Shown: one piece after another, positions 23,136 to 35,189 of the stretch
How the letters are laid out: every line of letters begins with the position of its first letter
How positions within the stretch are numbered: position 1 is the stretch's first letter
Assembly (NCBI RefSeq): GCF_019279795.1
Contig: NC_056726.1
Location: forward strand, 1,134,131,552-1,134,195,551
DNA from: Protopterus annectens
Taxonomy: Eukaryota; Chordata; Ceratodontiformes; Protopteridae
Length of the DNA stretch: 64,000 nucleotides
Direction of reading: 5' to 3'
Notes under the pieces: model-generated
Databases searched by the model: none
What the model saw: the letters and a program-made list of their open reading frames with translations, nothing else
What the model was told of the DNA's origin: nothing
Translations under genes and position numbers: made by a program

Positions 23136-24285
23136 AAACATTATAATTTGTGGTGCCATGTTCAGGCAGGCTTAACTACTTAGGAATACAGCATTGGTGA
23201 GCCTTGTTTGTGGAGATACTGTGGCAATTGCTGCATTAGCTGCAGGTGTGGTTGTGACTCTTCTGGTGAGGTGAGACTGTAATTTCCCTAGGAGGCCAGT
23301 AGACATTGGAGGGTGTTTATTTTGTATCTGAACATATGTGGGCTAAGTGTTGCTGTTGTGTGTGTGGGTATGAAGCTCTGACAGACAGGTGACATGTAAG
23401 CTTGGATCCAGTTTATCTAGGCATCTATACCTCTCACACCTAGACTTAGTGTTAGATAGTGGCAACAGGGGTGAGGGATCATGCAACTTCTACAACTCTG
23501 CATCAAGTTTTATAACTCAAGTAGGCTGGTAACAGAGCAGGGCAGAGTGTGGTCATGGTATCAGGAAATCTGATGAGGCGAGGTTCAGTGAAAATGAAGT
23601 ACTATGCCAACCTTGGTAACAGATGTTATAGTATTGGAATCTCAGACAAATTTATGACACCAGCTTCCGAAATCTTCTCCGAGCAGCATGTGTGAACAAT
23701 CTTTTATATAAATGTCAGTGGCTGGAAAACATGACAGAAATTAACAAAAAAAAAAACCTACAAGAAAATGCATTGCCTGACTAAAAGGGCACCACCAGAT
23801 AACATAAGATAGTGCTTATATAAAATTCCCCTGTCTATTAAAGCATAATTATGAATATAAATGAATATTTAGATTGATTGCAATTAATTCCTCTAAATGT
23901 CAGATGTAAACCAGCTATAAGACTTCACAGCAACCCTTAGAACTATCAGTTCAGCAAGCTACTAGAATAAAATTTGCATGAAAGGGTCATAGCAGACTGG
24001 AACAAATGGTCACATGCTAAGACATAATGTGATATATTGTAACAGCAGGGAATGGCTCTTCTATTAAGTCTCATAAACTTATTAATCAGTAATTTTCTAT
24101 CATAAACATTCTTAAAATAACATGGGTAAAGAAAAAAGAAACTGCAAACATAATATGTAAAATGTACATATATATCTACAAACATCAAAGGATTAGAATA
24201 TGTATATTGCTTTTACTCCATATGTTATCTATAGAATGAAGAACAGCAATAGATGTGTCTTGTATATAAGTGCTGTACTACAGAC
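23136..24285. other. No gene seen
   Basis: Intergenic sequence without a recognisable element. One A-rich run near 23745. ORFs here are short and do not resemble known proteins. Confidence 0.5.
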
Positions 24286-24293
24286 TTGATTAT

Positions 24294-24841
24294 GGGTCTA
24301 TGTTAGAACACAAAAGTTTCAAAACTTCAAGTGTTCTAATATCGACCCGTTTTCAGCAAACGCTGAAAATATCAAAGAAACAGTAAACGAAATTTTTCCT
24401 AGGGAAAGAATTTGGTTGTCCGTTTCTGTTGCTTCGATATTTTCAGTGCTGTGGTGGAAAGTTACGGGTCGGGTTCAGGTAAGTGTGCGATTGTGTGGAC
24501 GTGAGGGTAAAGGCGGGTTAGGTGAGTTAGGGTTAGGGCGTGGGTGAGGTGACTGTGTGATAGTGATGGACCTTAGGGTTAGGGTTTGGGTTAAGGTAAG
24601 TGGATAGTTAGTGGTGTATGTATAGTTTAGTGTAGGGTTAGGTGTAAGAGTTTAGGTGTATGTGTGTGGATTGCTGTTTGTTTGGTGTGCTTGTGTTGTG
24701 TGTATGTGTTTTGGAACAGCAAATTTTTTCCCTAGGAAAAAATTTGCTGTTCTGTATGTTCGATGTTTTAAATTTTCGATGACTAGGGTTTGAGATTAGA
24801 ACACTTGAAGTTTTGAAACTTTGGTGTTCTAATATAGACCC
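24294..24841. mobile_element. Fold-back DNA element with 8-bp target duplication
   Basis: TTGATTAT occurs directly on both sides (24286-24293 and 24842-24849). The 47-bp ends (24294-24340 and 24795-24841) are inverted copies with two mismatches, starting GGGTCTATRTTAGAACAC. Each half also holds its own palindrome: CTGAAAATATCAAAGAAACAG facing CTGTTGCTTCGATATTTTCAG in the left half, and AACAGCAAATTTTTTCC facing its complement around 24730. The core (24470-24690) is G-rich and C-poor on + and contains repeats of TTAGGG. No ORF. An 8-bp duplication is used by hAT, P and Merlin transposases; I cannot choose between them. Confidence 0.8.
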
Positions 24842-24849
24842 TTGATTAT

Positions 24850-25589
24850 ATAAAGTTCATTTTTATTAAGCTTTTGTATTACTTTGTATGTTGCAAACTT
24901 TCATTAATTTTTAATCATTGAATAGTAATAACAAAACTGATGCAGACGAATGAATAGTCTTTCTTATTAGAAAGATCAAAGAAATTATAATGCCACAATA
25001 AAACTGATCAAGGAATGCTTGAGTCCGTATCCTTTGCAAAAATAAATTGCCTCAGCAGCATTTCTGAAAATAACTGCATGACCAGATAAGGATGCAATGA
25101 AGTAACACACTCTTCCTTTTCAAGGAAGAAAATAAAACATTATTTTATACATGACAGCATTATGTAAAATATAAAAGCAGAACTGCATCCTTTAAGAAAG
25201 TATACCTTGTGTCCAGTTACAATCCTTGTCAGTTACATGGAAAATAAATTGTACTGACCCAACTGTTGTGCTTTGCTTGCTTGCTTGTTATTTTAACTGC
25301 TTATACATACTTGTACAATTGATAAAATGAGGGATGGGTTTAATAGTTTAATAATAATGGTTTAGAGAACCATATCAAATAAGATAAAATTAAAGTAATC
25401 TGGGTACTCTGCGTACATAACAAGGCAGAACTGACTCTAAAGTCTAATAGTGCATGCATTGCTACTGTAAATGAGTCTACTTATTGGTGCCACTAATGAT
25501 AGAAAACCAAATGCTATACACTCACTGGATAAGACAAAAACCAGATGACACATACCCAGTATTATAAGGCAGAAAGCTGCAGGATATAG
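24850..25589. other. No gene seen
   Basis: AT-rich sequence without a recognisable element. Confidence 0.5.
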
Positions 25590-25885
25590 GCATGGTTGCC
25601 ACAAGGCTTGCAAGCACAGTACTATAATTCAAACGTGATGCACGGCACCAACATAGGCAAAGATGACACAGGATATGAGCACGGGTGCCATAAGATTAGT
25701 GAGCATAGTGCTACAATTTAAAATTGATACATTTAACATTGACTCATACTGCAATGATTCAAAAGTCATACATGGCACCAATATAGGCAAAGATGACACA
25801 GGATATGAGCACGGGTGCCATAAGTTTACTGAGCAGAACACTACAATTTAAAATTGATACATTTAACATTGAATCATATCCTGCT
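25590..25885 (+). repeat. 130-bp tandem repeat, about 2.3 copies
   Basis: GATGACACAGGATATGAGCA lies at 25662 and again at 25792, and the following AATTTAAAATTGATACATTT repeats at the same spacing. A more diverged partial unit precedes the first copy. The repeat happens to keep short frames open on both strands, which explains the small ORFs here. Confidence 0.85.
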
Positions 25886-26938
25886 GCTTCTCACACACAT
25901 CTAGCAGCTACTACCACTTCCACTGCTAAAGTCACCATTTGCCTTAATTTTAATTCTTTTCAAGTACTTTTTTTACTGCAGATGGGATACATACTATGCA
26001 CGGTTTGTACCTTAATACGAGTCTTAATCCTCGAACAAACTGACAATGTTGAGTCAGTTCTGCAGTGCAGAAGGATAAAACTGTGTGTGTGCCCCATATA
26101 AACTGGAATTGATTACTGGCTCAGGCAGTGCAGGATCTGAGAAGGTTGGTGTTACTGGCTGTTGCTGATGGCCTGCCCATCTTAGAGAGAGAAAGACAAC
26201 TCAACCTGCCATGCTGTTGATCTATCCATCAGAGAAAATGTAGTAGTAGGCACAATTATAGCCTGGACAGACGTGTGCACTCAGCAGAGAATCTGAGTGC
26301 TGAAGATGGGATTAGATGCATGCACCAATGGGGACTGTCATAGGATTCGTGCATATGCCAAGCTGCTACAAGACATACACAGACTAGGAATCAAAACAAC
26401 AAAACATTTTGAAGGATGATGGACAGATTTTTTGGCTTTCATTTCTTTCCTCGGTCAGATTGTAGGTCACAAGGTAGAAAGAGAAATGAGTGGAGACAGA
26501 AGCCTCATCAAGGGAGTACGGTAGAAGAAAGGGTCAGCTGCTAATGCCCAAGTGACAAGCACTTGAGTTTTATAGTTAGAGTTAGCTCTTTAGTAGGGGT
26601 GTACCATTTAGTAGAGTGGGGTGGTGGGATGGCTTGGTAATTTAGTAGGGCTGGATGGTGAGATGGCTAGGTAATTCAGTAGAATTGGGGTAGTAGGAGT
26701 TAGGTCACTTGCCATTTAGATAAAATGTGTCTTGAGCTACTAGTACACAAGCTCTTGTAGTAAATCTATTCAAAAATCACAAATAACTGGTCATTTTTTA
26801 AATATTTATGTTTCTTTTTTGTTTTCTTTTGAATGTATGCACTTCTTGTGTTTACAGCTTGAAAAATTCAAGTATTCTCCACCAAAATACATGTTACACT
26901 CCATGCTTACTTTTCAAAAGCACTATTGACTACATCTG
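25886..26938. other. No gene seen
   Basis: Unassigned sequence. Around 26590-26700 a loose 50-60-bp direct repeat built on GGATGGCT.GGTAATT.AGTAG appears two to three times. No coding signature. Confidence 0.45.
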
Positions 26939-27060
26939 ATTTCATTTATTTATTTTATTTTATTTTATTTATTTTCCATTTGTTTACCGGGTTAGTCCGA
27001 CTGGACATAAGGTGACCGTTTTCAGCAGAGGTCCAGGGAGAAAAGCTCCAGAAATGGAAA
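26939..27060 (-). mobile_element. LINE-B-type 3' end
   Basis: The run of ATTTTATTTT units at 26941-26970, followed by GGTCCAGGGAGAAAAGCTCC near 27028, matches the 3' end of LINE-B at 18366-18470 (GGCCCAGGGACAAAAGCTCC). Only the tail is present. Confidence 0.6.
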
Positions 27061-27951
27061 TGGCTTTGGTGAGGCTCGAACCGTATTTACCATATGAACA
27101 CATGCAAAATATTGTCATCATGAGTAATCTTATGCAAAACTCACATTGTATTTCTTTATTTTTTTTTCATTTTTTTAGTGTGTTTTTGTCCATGTTTCTC
27201 TTGACAACCACAATGCACCTTTCCCTTATTTGGCAATTTGTTCTTCCCTCTTTCTAGCAGCCGGGAATAAGAAAGTGAACTAGGGTCATGACCATCACTC
27301 AGCATTTTATTTTATTTTATTTTAGTATGTTTCTAAATTCATTCCCTGTTGTCAGAATTCATTCCCTGTTGTCAATCAGATGTGGAGTGATTCCTCTTTT
27401 ACTATGTACAGTAAGGGTTCATGCATCCTCACTCCTGCTTTTCCCATCTAGACTGTGCTATTCCCCAAAGGCTGGACTCAAGCCTATAAATCCCACCTTT
27501 GAAAAAGGTAACACATTTGTGTCATTCTCCCAGAGGGTATGCCTACAGCAAGATCTGTAAAAGCACCTCCCTTTCTTATGGGTAAGTTGGTACTGAATTT
27601 TCATTCCAATCATTCTGGCTGGCTGCCCTAGATCCTAGGTAACTCATCAACCTTAAGTCATCTGGGATGCAGCCAGCGTCTCTTTCTCTCTCTGTGCCAC
27701 AGAGATGGAACTTTAAACACTCGGTAAATTTATAAATTTCTGAAGTGTTCCTGAAAATATGTTTGTAAATAAATTTGCTGTTTATTTGCACCTGTTGATG
27801 TTCATTCTAATTGCCTTAATCTTCAAAAAGTTATTGATTACTTTAGTCTGTTTGGATTATATGCTGCCTAAATTACAGATGCAAAGCCATCTGTCTTTAC
27901 TTGTTTTAAGTTTGTTCTGCCCCAAAATTTACATATTATGGTACTTTTCCA
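27061..27951. other. No gene seen
   Basis: T-rich sequence. A short direct repeat of AATTCATTCCCTGTTGTCA occurs at 27337 and 27356. No coding or transposon signature. Confidence 0.45.
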
Positions 27952-28437
27952 TTAACAGGGCAACAGCTTTTTTCACTCGTTAACGGTTTTCTCATAAGGA
28001 AAGCTGTCGTGTCAACAGAAGTGCAAGTTAAAGAAAATACAATACTTACGAAATCTTGGTTCTAATTTTTTTGGGGCACCGATGCCAGTTATCGTTATAC
28101 TTTGGGTCCAGAATAGGTGAGGTACCCCCTAAGGTGTAAGTTGTTACACGTATTCCTCTGCAGTCTGCACCAACTAAGAATGTGTAAATGATTTTGCACT
28201 GAAACGTGATTGGTCTTTAGGACTGCATGAAGCAATTTCATTCTAACTCTGTGTTTTTACACCCATGATCAGGGCTGAAAAGGGTCCTATGATCAGTCCC
28301 AAAGTCTGACCTAACTAAAAATATGTGTGTGTGTCTCTCTCTCTGTTAGTCAGCTAACTTCTTCACTTACTGTCCCTGAATGCTCCGGATTACTTCCGGC
28401 CTTGTCCCTGATTCTGGAGGTAAGACAATGACAGCTG

Positions 28438-28514
<77 letters not shown>

Positions 28515-28577
28515 TGTGTGCGTGTGTGTTTACATAACACATGAAATATGTTATATATTTATACAACCACATTGTTA

Positions 28578-28634
<57 letters not shown>

Positions 28635-28690
28635 CTTCCCTTATGAGAAAACTGGTAATGAGGCAAAAACTGCTATTGCCCTATTATTAA
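27952..28690. mobile_element. Inverted-repeat element containing two (TG)n tracts
   Basis: The left end TTAACAGGGCAACAGC...TTTTCTCATAAGG (27952-27999) faces a diverged inverted copy at 28638-28690 that ends TATTGCCCTATTATTAA. Both outer edges show TTAA, so a TTAA-targeting non-autonomous element is possible. The arms are about 75-80% alike by eye. No ORF other than microsatellite translations. Confidence 0.5.
28441..28628. repeat. Two (TG)n microsatellites
   Basis: Tracts at 28441-28528 (with single interruptions to about 28528) and 28581-28628, separated by about 50 bp of unique sequence. Both lie inside the inverted-repeat element. Confidence 0.95.
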
Positions 28691-28794
28691 TCCTTCTGCA
28701 GCAAGACCAATAATGCAAAGGTCCCACTTAGAAGCCTGTAGGATACCAAGTATAGTGGACAGGGCTTTGAGTCATTCCATCTAGGACATATTGT

Positions 28795-29165
28795 TTGGAC
28801 CTTTTATCTCTGTGGCTGTTTCAGTTGCTGCATGTGCCTGGACAGATACATGCCAGAGGGGGCATTATACTCAATAACTGACCTAATGAGGGCTGAGTAA
28901 AGGTGGCAATTGCATCCTTAGATCTAGACAAAATCCTTTTGTTTATAAGATGTACAATATAGAAGGACATTCTCATGACAATGTACACACATTGGTCAAA
29001 AGTTAGCTCACTGTGCACATAAGTTCCCAAATCCCAAACAACTGAGTCAGCTCTTAGGGGCATATTGTCAATGCGGTAGTTCCCTGGGGTAGATGACTTC
29101 CCATACGATACAATAATGTATTTTTTGGCATTTAGTTTCAGTCCAGAATTTTGGTACCGACTATT
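28795..29165 (-). mobile_element. CR1-like LINE fragment, RT C-terminal part
   Basis: On the - strand the frame 28821-29063 reads VVWDLGTYVHSELTFDQ and SFYIVHLINKRILSR, the post-palm CR1 block. At the upstream end LKLNAKKY-type sequence is visible near 29120. Both ends are cut. Confidence 0.7.
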
Positions 29166-31425
29166 TATTTGGGCAAACCTTCATTGCTAAGACCTTTTCT
29201 TCACAGATCTGGGGTTGAGTCTTGACATCTGGTCATTGTGAAGTTTGTTTTGCAGTTAACTGTATCTTTGAAAAAAAATGGTCCATCCATAAACCTGAAA
29301 ACTAGTTAACAACTGATAAAAATACATAAATAAATAAAAAATAAAAATAAAATAATTTATTTTATTATATTTTTTTTTATAAAAAAAAAAAAGAAGTAAA
29401 CATTCACTAAATAAGATTGTGATTCATGTAAAAATCTGTAGGTGCAACGCATTTTTGCAAATCAAGAAAAGCTGTTTCAACATTAATTAAGGAAGTGTGT
29501 CTGGAAGGGCTTGTTATCATATCTTGATTTACTGCTGACATGAACTCACATTGCTGCAATGTTTTTTTTATCTTTTATCTATAAATTATTAAAAATTTTA
29601 AACATTCGCATTTCGTACTTGAATATTACTTTAGTTATACATGTGTTAGGAAAGGTAAGAGAAAAAAATCAGAATAATAATGAAGTTTTTGTAGATAATT
29701 AGGAGATAGTATGTGGCAAGGTATATATGGATCATTTTATCATTGTGCATTATGTATATGTGTCCCAAAAGTGCAAATTAATACAAAGGCAGAGGGATTT
29801 CTTTTCTTATTTTCCTCATACTGAGTGTTGTCAGTCCTTTGCACATGATTTGTAAGATTCCAGGGTCAAACAGATCATGCACTTACTAAAAGCACTTGTT
29901 CCTGTCTGGGAAGTATAGGGTTAACAAAGGTAGCTATGAAACCTGTGGCAGCATAGATGGGCGTGTGACACAGGCTGTCACTTGATAACCTGTGGTTGTG
30001 TTGGCAAGGTAGCCGCTTCCTGGTTGCAAGGTATATACACCTTCAATAGTTAGCATTGTGTGTTCAGTTGTCAAACAAAAAAAAAAAGCCATGAGAAAAA
30101 GAAATAGTTAAAAGGAAATGGAGAAAGCGCATAGTTCCAGATAAAGTAGTCACGATTCCCCTCTACTATCTGAAATTGTAGGAAATAAATTAAGTAAAAA
30201 GAATCTCTCCCTCTACAAGGAACAATGTCTAAAGTGATGTTTATTATCTGAATTGATCACTTGATTTTCCACGGGGTCAGAAAAAAAAAATATTTAAAAA
30301 CAGGGCAAAGTCTAAAACTTACAAACAACTACTTGAATTCTGAGACTTAGGCTAACAGAAAAGCCAGCTAAGAAACCGACAACCAAAGGATTAAATGAAA
30401 GACAAACATTCTTTTAATTACATATATTGTTACAGAGAGATGACTTCACTGGCAAGACACAAGAGTTAAAAGGATATGCTGTGTCGTTAACGGAACAAGG
30501 TTGCCTGCAGGCATCAACTGATGAAAACATGAACAATAAGGTAAACTGTGGAAATGCCTTTTGTACTAGACAAGACACTTGCTCAAACCACTCACACTGT
30601 CATACGCTTTTCCTGAACAGAAGAAGAAACTTGACAAGATAACAGAGAGGAGTAGAGTCAGCTGACTTGTTTATAGATATTTGCATGGCTGTCCAGCTCT
30701 TCCGTGTTTTACCTGTAATACTTTCACTGGGGAAAAAAGCATCTTTTTTAATTCCTTTAAGCCACGGTGCTTCTCCTGGAATGCACACTTTAAAAGGAAA
30801 TGAGTTATCGGTGGATTTTTGCACTAATACTTTGGATTACAGATGCACATGATTCAAAGAAGGGATGATTTTCTGGAATCATTGAATATCATCTTGGAGA
30901 AGCTTCTTTTCCAGCACTTTTGGTATTTGGATTATCAGCAACTGTTTGAACTTTCATATTTTAATTTATAATGGATTTGGATTTAAAAAATCTTGCCATC
31001 TGATCCCTGTTCAGTTGAAGAATAATATTCACTCCTAGATTTTAATGTGACATCCCAGAATGTCATACAATTAATAATGCTTTCTTTTCTTTTTTTCACC
31101 TTTCATAAAACAGAAAGACAGTCTGGTCTTGCAGAGTTCACCATAAACTTCAAGACCACACTTTAATCATCCATGCTTACTGTTCTTCTTGTTAAAAAGT
31201 GATGCTTAAGAAATTAATTTCTACACATGCATGTTATTAAAGACTATGTTATGAATGTGAACTTGTTTATTTATCACTACTAATTTACCTCTTCCTCAGA
31301 AACATGTAGTATGCCTGGCAGATCTTAAAATGCAAATAGCCTTTTACTAATAGAAATCTTTAATTTAATCCATCAGAAAAAAAAAACTTTCACACCTGCT
31401 TTTTCCCCTCACTGTGCTACAACAG
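29166..31425. other. Upstream flank of the FAM83E-like exon, no gene seen
   Basis: AT-rich sequence with several A or T runs (for example 29340-29395). If the FAM83 gene is transcribed from here, a non-coding first exon and promoter would be expected upstream of 31426, but I cannot place a TATA box, CpG island or start site with any confidence. Confidence 0.4.
31391..31425 (+). promoter_or_regulatory. Candidate splice acceptor before the FAM83E-like exon
   Basis: A pyrimidine-rich run (CACCTGCTTTTTCCCCTCAC) is followed by ACAACAG, with the AG at 31424-31425. It lies about 100 bp upstream of the start codon and would fit the 3' end of an intron in the 5' UTR. A weaker candidate, CACTTGGCAG, ends at 31468. 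Confidence 0.4.
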
Positions 31426-31522
31426 AACCATTTTAAAACTCTGTATCTTGGTGTTTGCACTTGGCAGCAGAACTAGTTTCTATTTCTACCAATCTGACAG
31501 TGTTATTTATTCTTTTATCATA

Positions 31523-31975
31523 ATGGCCAACTCACAGATAAACACACTGGACGATGACCACATCAACATGAAGCTGACTGAGTCAAGTCCCGAGTTCTAT
31601 TACTCTGAGGGGCAGCGTCTTGCTATGGAGGCCCTACTAACAACTGGGACCACTGCTTTTTATAACTGCCTCCAAGCAGAGAGAATAAGGGAGTTTTTGG
31701 CAAAGGAAGAAATATCTCGCATAGAGGCCTCTGTCGAGACCTACTGCCCTGTGCGCTACTTGGATGGTGAAGCAGAATCTGATCAAGGACCAGAACACAG
31801 TTTAAGCTACTGGCCAGTGAAGTCAGACAGACCAACTCCAGTGTTAGAAATTGGATGGCCTGTTGAAAATTCCTGGAAGGGGATCACTCGTGTAACAGTG
31901 TACACCCACCCTCCTGGTGAAAATGCTCCACACATTAAAGAAATAGTGAGGCGACTTATTCAAAATGCCACCCAG
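31523..31975 (+). CDS. FAM83E: First coding exon of a FAM83-family gene, most like FAM83E
   Basis: The exon encodes 151 residues, MANSQ to NATQ, and ends with CAG directly before GTAGGT (donor at 31976), phase 0. It is the N-terminal part of the FAM83 (DUF1669) domain, a pseudo-phospholipase-D-like fold through which family members bind casein kinase 1 isoforms. Visible signatures are MANSQINTLDDDHIN (shared start with FAM83F/G), YYSEGQRLAMEALL, SLSYWPVKSD near residue 95 and LEIGWPVENSWKGITR near residue 110. The last two match FAM83E as I recall it better than FAM83F or FAM83G. The next exon should begin with a VIAVVMD-type strand and is not seen downstream in this window. The start has a strong Kozak context (A at -3, G at +4). 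The frame stays open upstream to 31448 but those residues do not look like FAM83. No stop or frameshift interrupts the exon. Confidence 0.85.
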
Positions 31976-33760
31976 GTAGGTTTATCTGTTTTGCTTGATA
32001 AGTATGTACCAACTGCAGTAAGTATGACCCACTGTAGTGTAACTATGCAACTGTGACTGTAAGATACGAAAGGGACTTCACTGTTTTTAGCCAGGGGTGT
32101 AGGTAAACCCTCTAGGCATTCATAAATACTCATTTTATCTAAACTGTAAACCATTTTTCAGATATTTACTATTTTCAACACTCAGGTTACTGCAGATTTG
32201 CAGAGATAACACAGCTAACCAGAAAAAGGTATACTTACCTCTGCCATTAATCATTATGCCCACATACATGTAAATATCTGTAACCATCACTATGGCTTAT
32301 ACAGTTCCCTTACAAGAACACATTGTGCACTTCTATACTTACTTCTGTGGTATACGGTATGATGTATATGTAATATGTGTATATGATATTAAGGATTATT
32401 AGGTAAAAACACTCTGGTATTATAATGGGGGATTTCTTAATGACTTACTGGTTTACACGTTATGGCAGATACATACATTAATTAACTGAAATTTTAGAAA
32501 TAAAGGGATAGAATGTCTCCTCGTACTATTAAAAATAATTTGCTGGAGTTGAATCAGTGCATACTCAGGGTGAAGTGCATTGTAAAGGCCATATCAAAAT
32601 GAGCCGAATACTTTGAAATACAGATTGCAGTCAGAGGGTAAAGAAAGGGGCTGCAAAGTGCATCAGTTGGGTATGATAACCAAAAAGATAGTCACTGTAT
32701 CTGTGGAAGGAAAATAAAAGGTGTAGTGAACTATGATGTCATATAGCCTTGAATGATAATTAGAAATATAAGGATATTAACAGCAGCTTTTGATGATAAG
32801 CATCTCAGGAATTATGAGAAAGAAGTACATACCTAGCTGCAGGTAAACTAGTGGGATATAACATTGAAAGGAGTAGTATGTCCATTCTGAGAGTTATTTC
32901 ACTGGATGCAAAAAAAAATAATAATTTATTTTTGCAATCCTGGACTACATAAAGCACTTGATAAAGAGAATGGATGTTGTTACAGAAAATATGGAGTAGG
33001 GCCTGTTTAACTGGTTTATGTATAGGAACAGTTTGAATAACAGGACCAGTCTGTGTCAGTAAGAATGCACAGGTATGAAATATGGTGCCTTGTAGTTTTA
33101 GCAGAATGCTGCTCAATAGATTAAGTTCAAGTGAGTGAAAACAGATGAAGGAGATTAAAAAGTGCTTGGAGTATGGAGCTGTAAGAATATTAACAGAACT
33201 GTTCTGAGACAAAACTGCAACCCAGAAAATGAGCAACCAAAGCATTACTAACAGACAAAAGATATAATGTAGGTAGAGTCAGGTGACCATATATAATCAA
33301 CGCACAAGGGGAGCAGGTTAGAACTAACATTAATAACAAAGACTGGTAGTAAATATGCTATTTCAGGATGGAGGAGGATAGAGTATGAAATAGACAACAG
33401 AGACAATATTACTGAAGTATACCATTAGTGCGCGGCTACTGACGTGATCAAAATTCACCAAAATAAATAAATAAACAGAGCAAATGCCAGCTAACATACA
33501 AATTCTGATAACTGTAGTATTTTCTTGTCATATGTGAATATAAAAAAGATAAGGAAATGTGACAAAATAACACACAAGCTGTATGATTTTGCAATAGCAC
33601 ATGCTGAAAGACCAAAATGCTCAATAATTACTATTCCAGCACTGAACATTATAAGGATTATCCACCCAGTATTGCTGTATGCTTTCTTTTAAGTGTTCTT
33701 GCAAAAGTCCTACTTTAAACTTAAAAAAAGTATATTTATATATACATGAGTCTACTTCAT
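31976..33760 (+). other. Start of intron 1 of the FAM83E-like gene, no other gene seen
   Basis: The donor GTAGGT opens the intron. The rest is AT-rich with no second FAM83 exon, no recognised repeat and only short chance ORFs. The intron must continue past the window end unless an exon was missed, so all elements downstream to 64000 probably lie in this intron. Confidence 0.55.
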
Positions 33761-34132
33761 ATTATTGAATTCCCACTTACCTAAAAATTACATTCATGAG
33801 ATGACTTTGCTGAAAACATAGTTTAACGAACACCCAGATCACTGAAGTTGTACTCCAGGAAACTAACCACTTGGCCACCAGGAAAAAACAGACTGAAGTA
33901 AATCAAACCCACCCAAATTGGGTGCTTCACCCCCACACTCCCCTAACTAAATATACAAACTCCAAGATTGCACTGCAGTGGGGGGAAAGGTCAAAGTTCA
34001 CAATGGTGGCCAAGTGGTTAATTTCCCAGAATACAACTTCTGTGCTCTGGGTGTTTGTTAAAATAAGTTTACGGTGAAGTCGACTCATGAATGTAATTTT
34101 TGGGTAAGTGAGAATTCAAAATTTGATAATAT
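33761..34132. mobile_element. Long inverted-repeat element (about 120-bp arms)
   Basis: The left arm 33761-33880 (GAATTCCCACTTACC to CCACTTGGCCACCA) and right arm 34004-34132 are inverted copies at roughly 85% identity, with a 123-bp spacer. Blocks such as AAAAATTACATTCATGAG and AACCACTTGGCCACCA are identical between the arms. No ORF. It abuts a (TA)n tract on the right, so target duplications cannot be read. It fits a MITE with long terminal inverted repeats. Confidence 0.75.
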
Positions 34133-34424
<292 letters not shown>

Positions 34425-34490
34425 CCCTTCAGAAGATCAAAAGTTCAGAAGACTGAAAATCAAAATAGCTAAAACTCAAAATATTGAAAA

Positions 34491-34810
<320 letters not shown>

Positions 34811-35035
34811 AAATCTGTATATCTGTATTCTCACTTATCCTGCTACTATTATTGCATTAACTGTCTTTGCCTTCTAAAAACTGTCAGTATCCTATTAATT
34901 GTTATTCTTTAACTACTATGTACTTGCACTCTAACTTCTTGGAGCTTTTCTCCCCGGGACTCTGCTGAAAATGACAGTAGCTATCCAGCCGGATTATCCT
35001 GGTAAAACAGATGTTAAATAAATAAAATAAAGAAA

Positions 35036-35040
<5 letters not shown>

Positions 35041-35119
<79 letters not shown>
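35041..35119. repeat. (TA)n-(TG)n microsatellite
   Basis: TA tract 35041-35093 followed by TG 35094-35119. It lies about 70 bp before the CR1 copy at 35190. Confidence 0.95.
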
Positions 35120-35189
35120 TTGTTTGGGTGTGGGTATATACAAATGTATAGATATATGAGGCAAAGGACTCAGCTCTAACAACAATTAA

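Noticed and set aside
24520-24600. Possible interstitial telomere
   Set aside because: Only two short TTAGGG pairs occur, embedded in a G-rich core of a transposon with its own ends and target duplication. There is no run of telomere repeats.
30427-30852. Small ORFs just upstream of the FAM83E-like exon
   Set aside because: They have no recognisable domain and no homology I can recall; they are probably chance frames in 5' flanking sequence.
31448-31522. Upstream start for the FAM83E-like exon
   Set aside because: The frame is open from 31448, but the extra 25 residues do not resemble any FAM83 start, whereas MANSQ at 31523 matches the family and has a strong start context.
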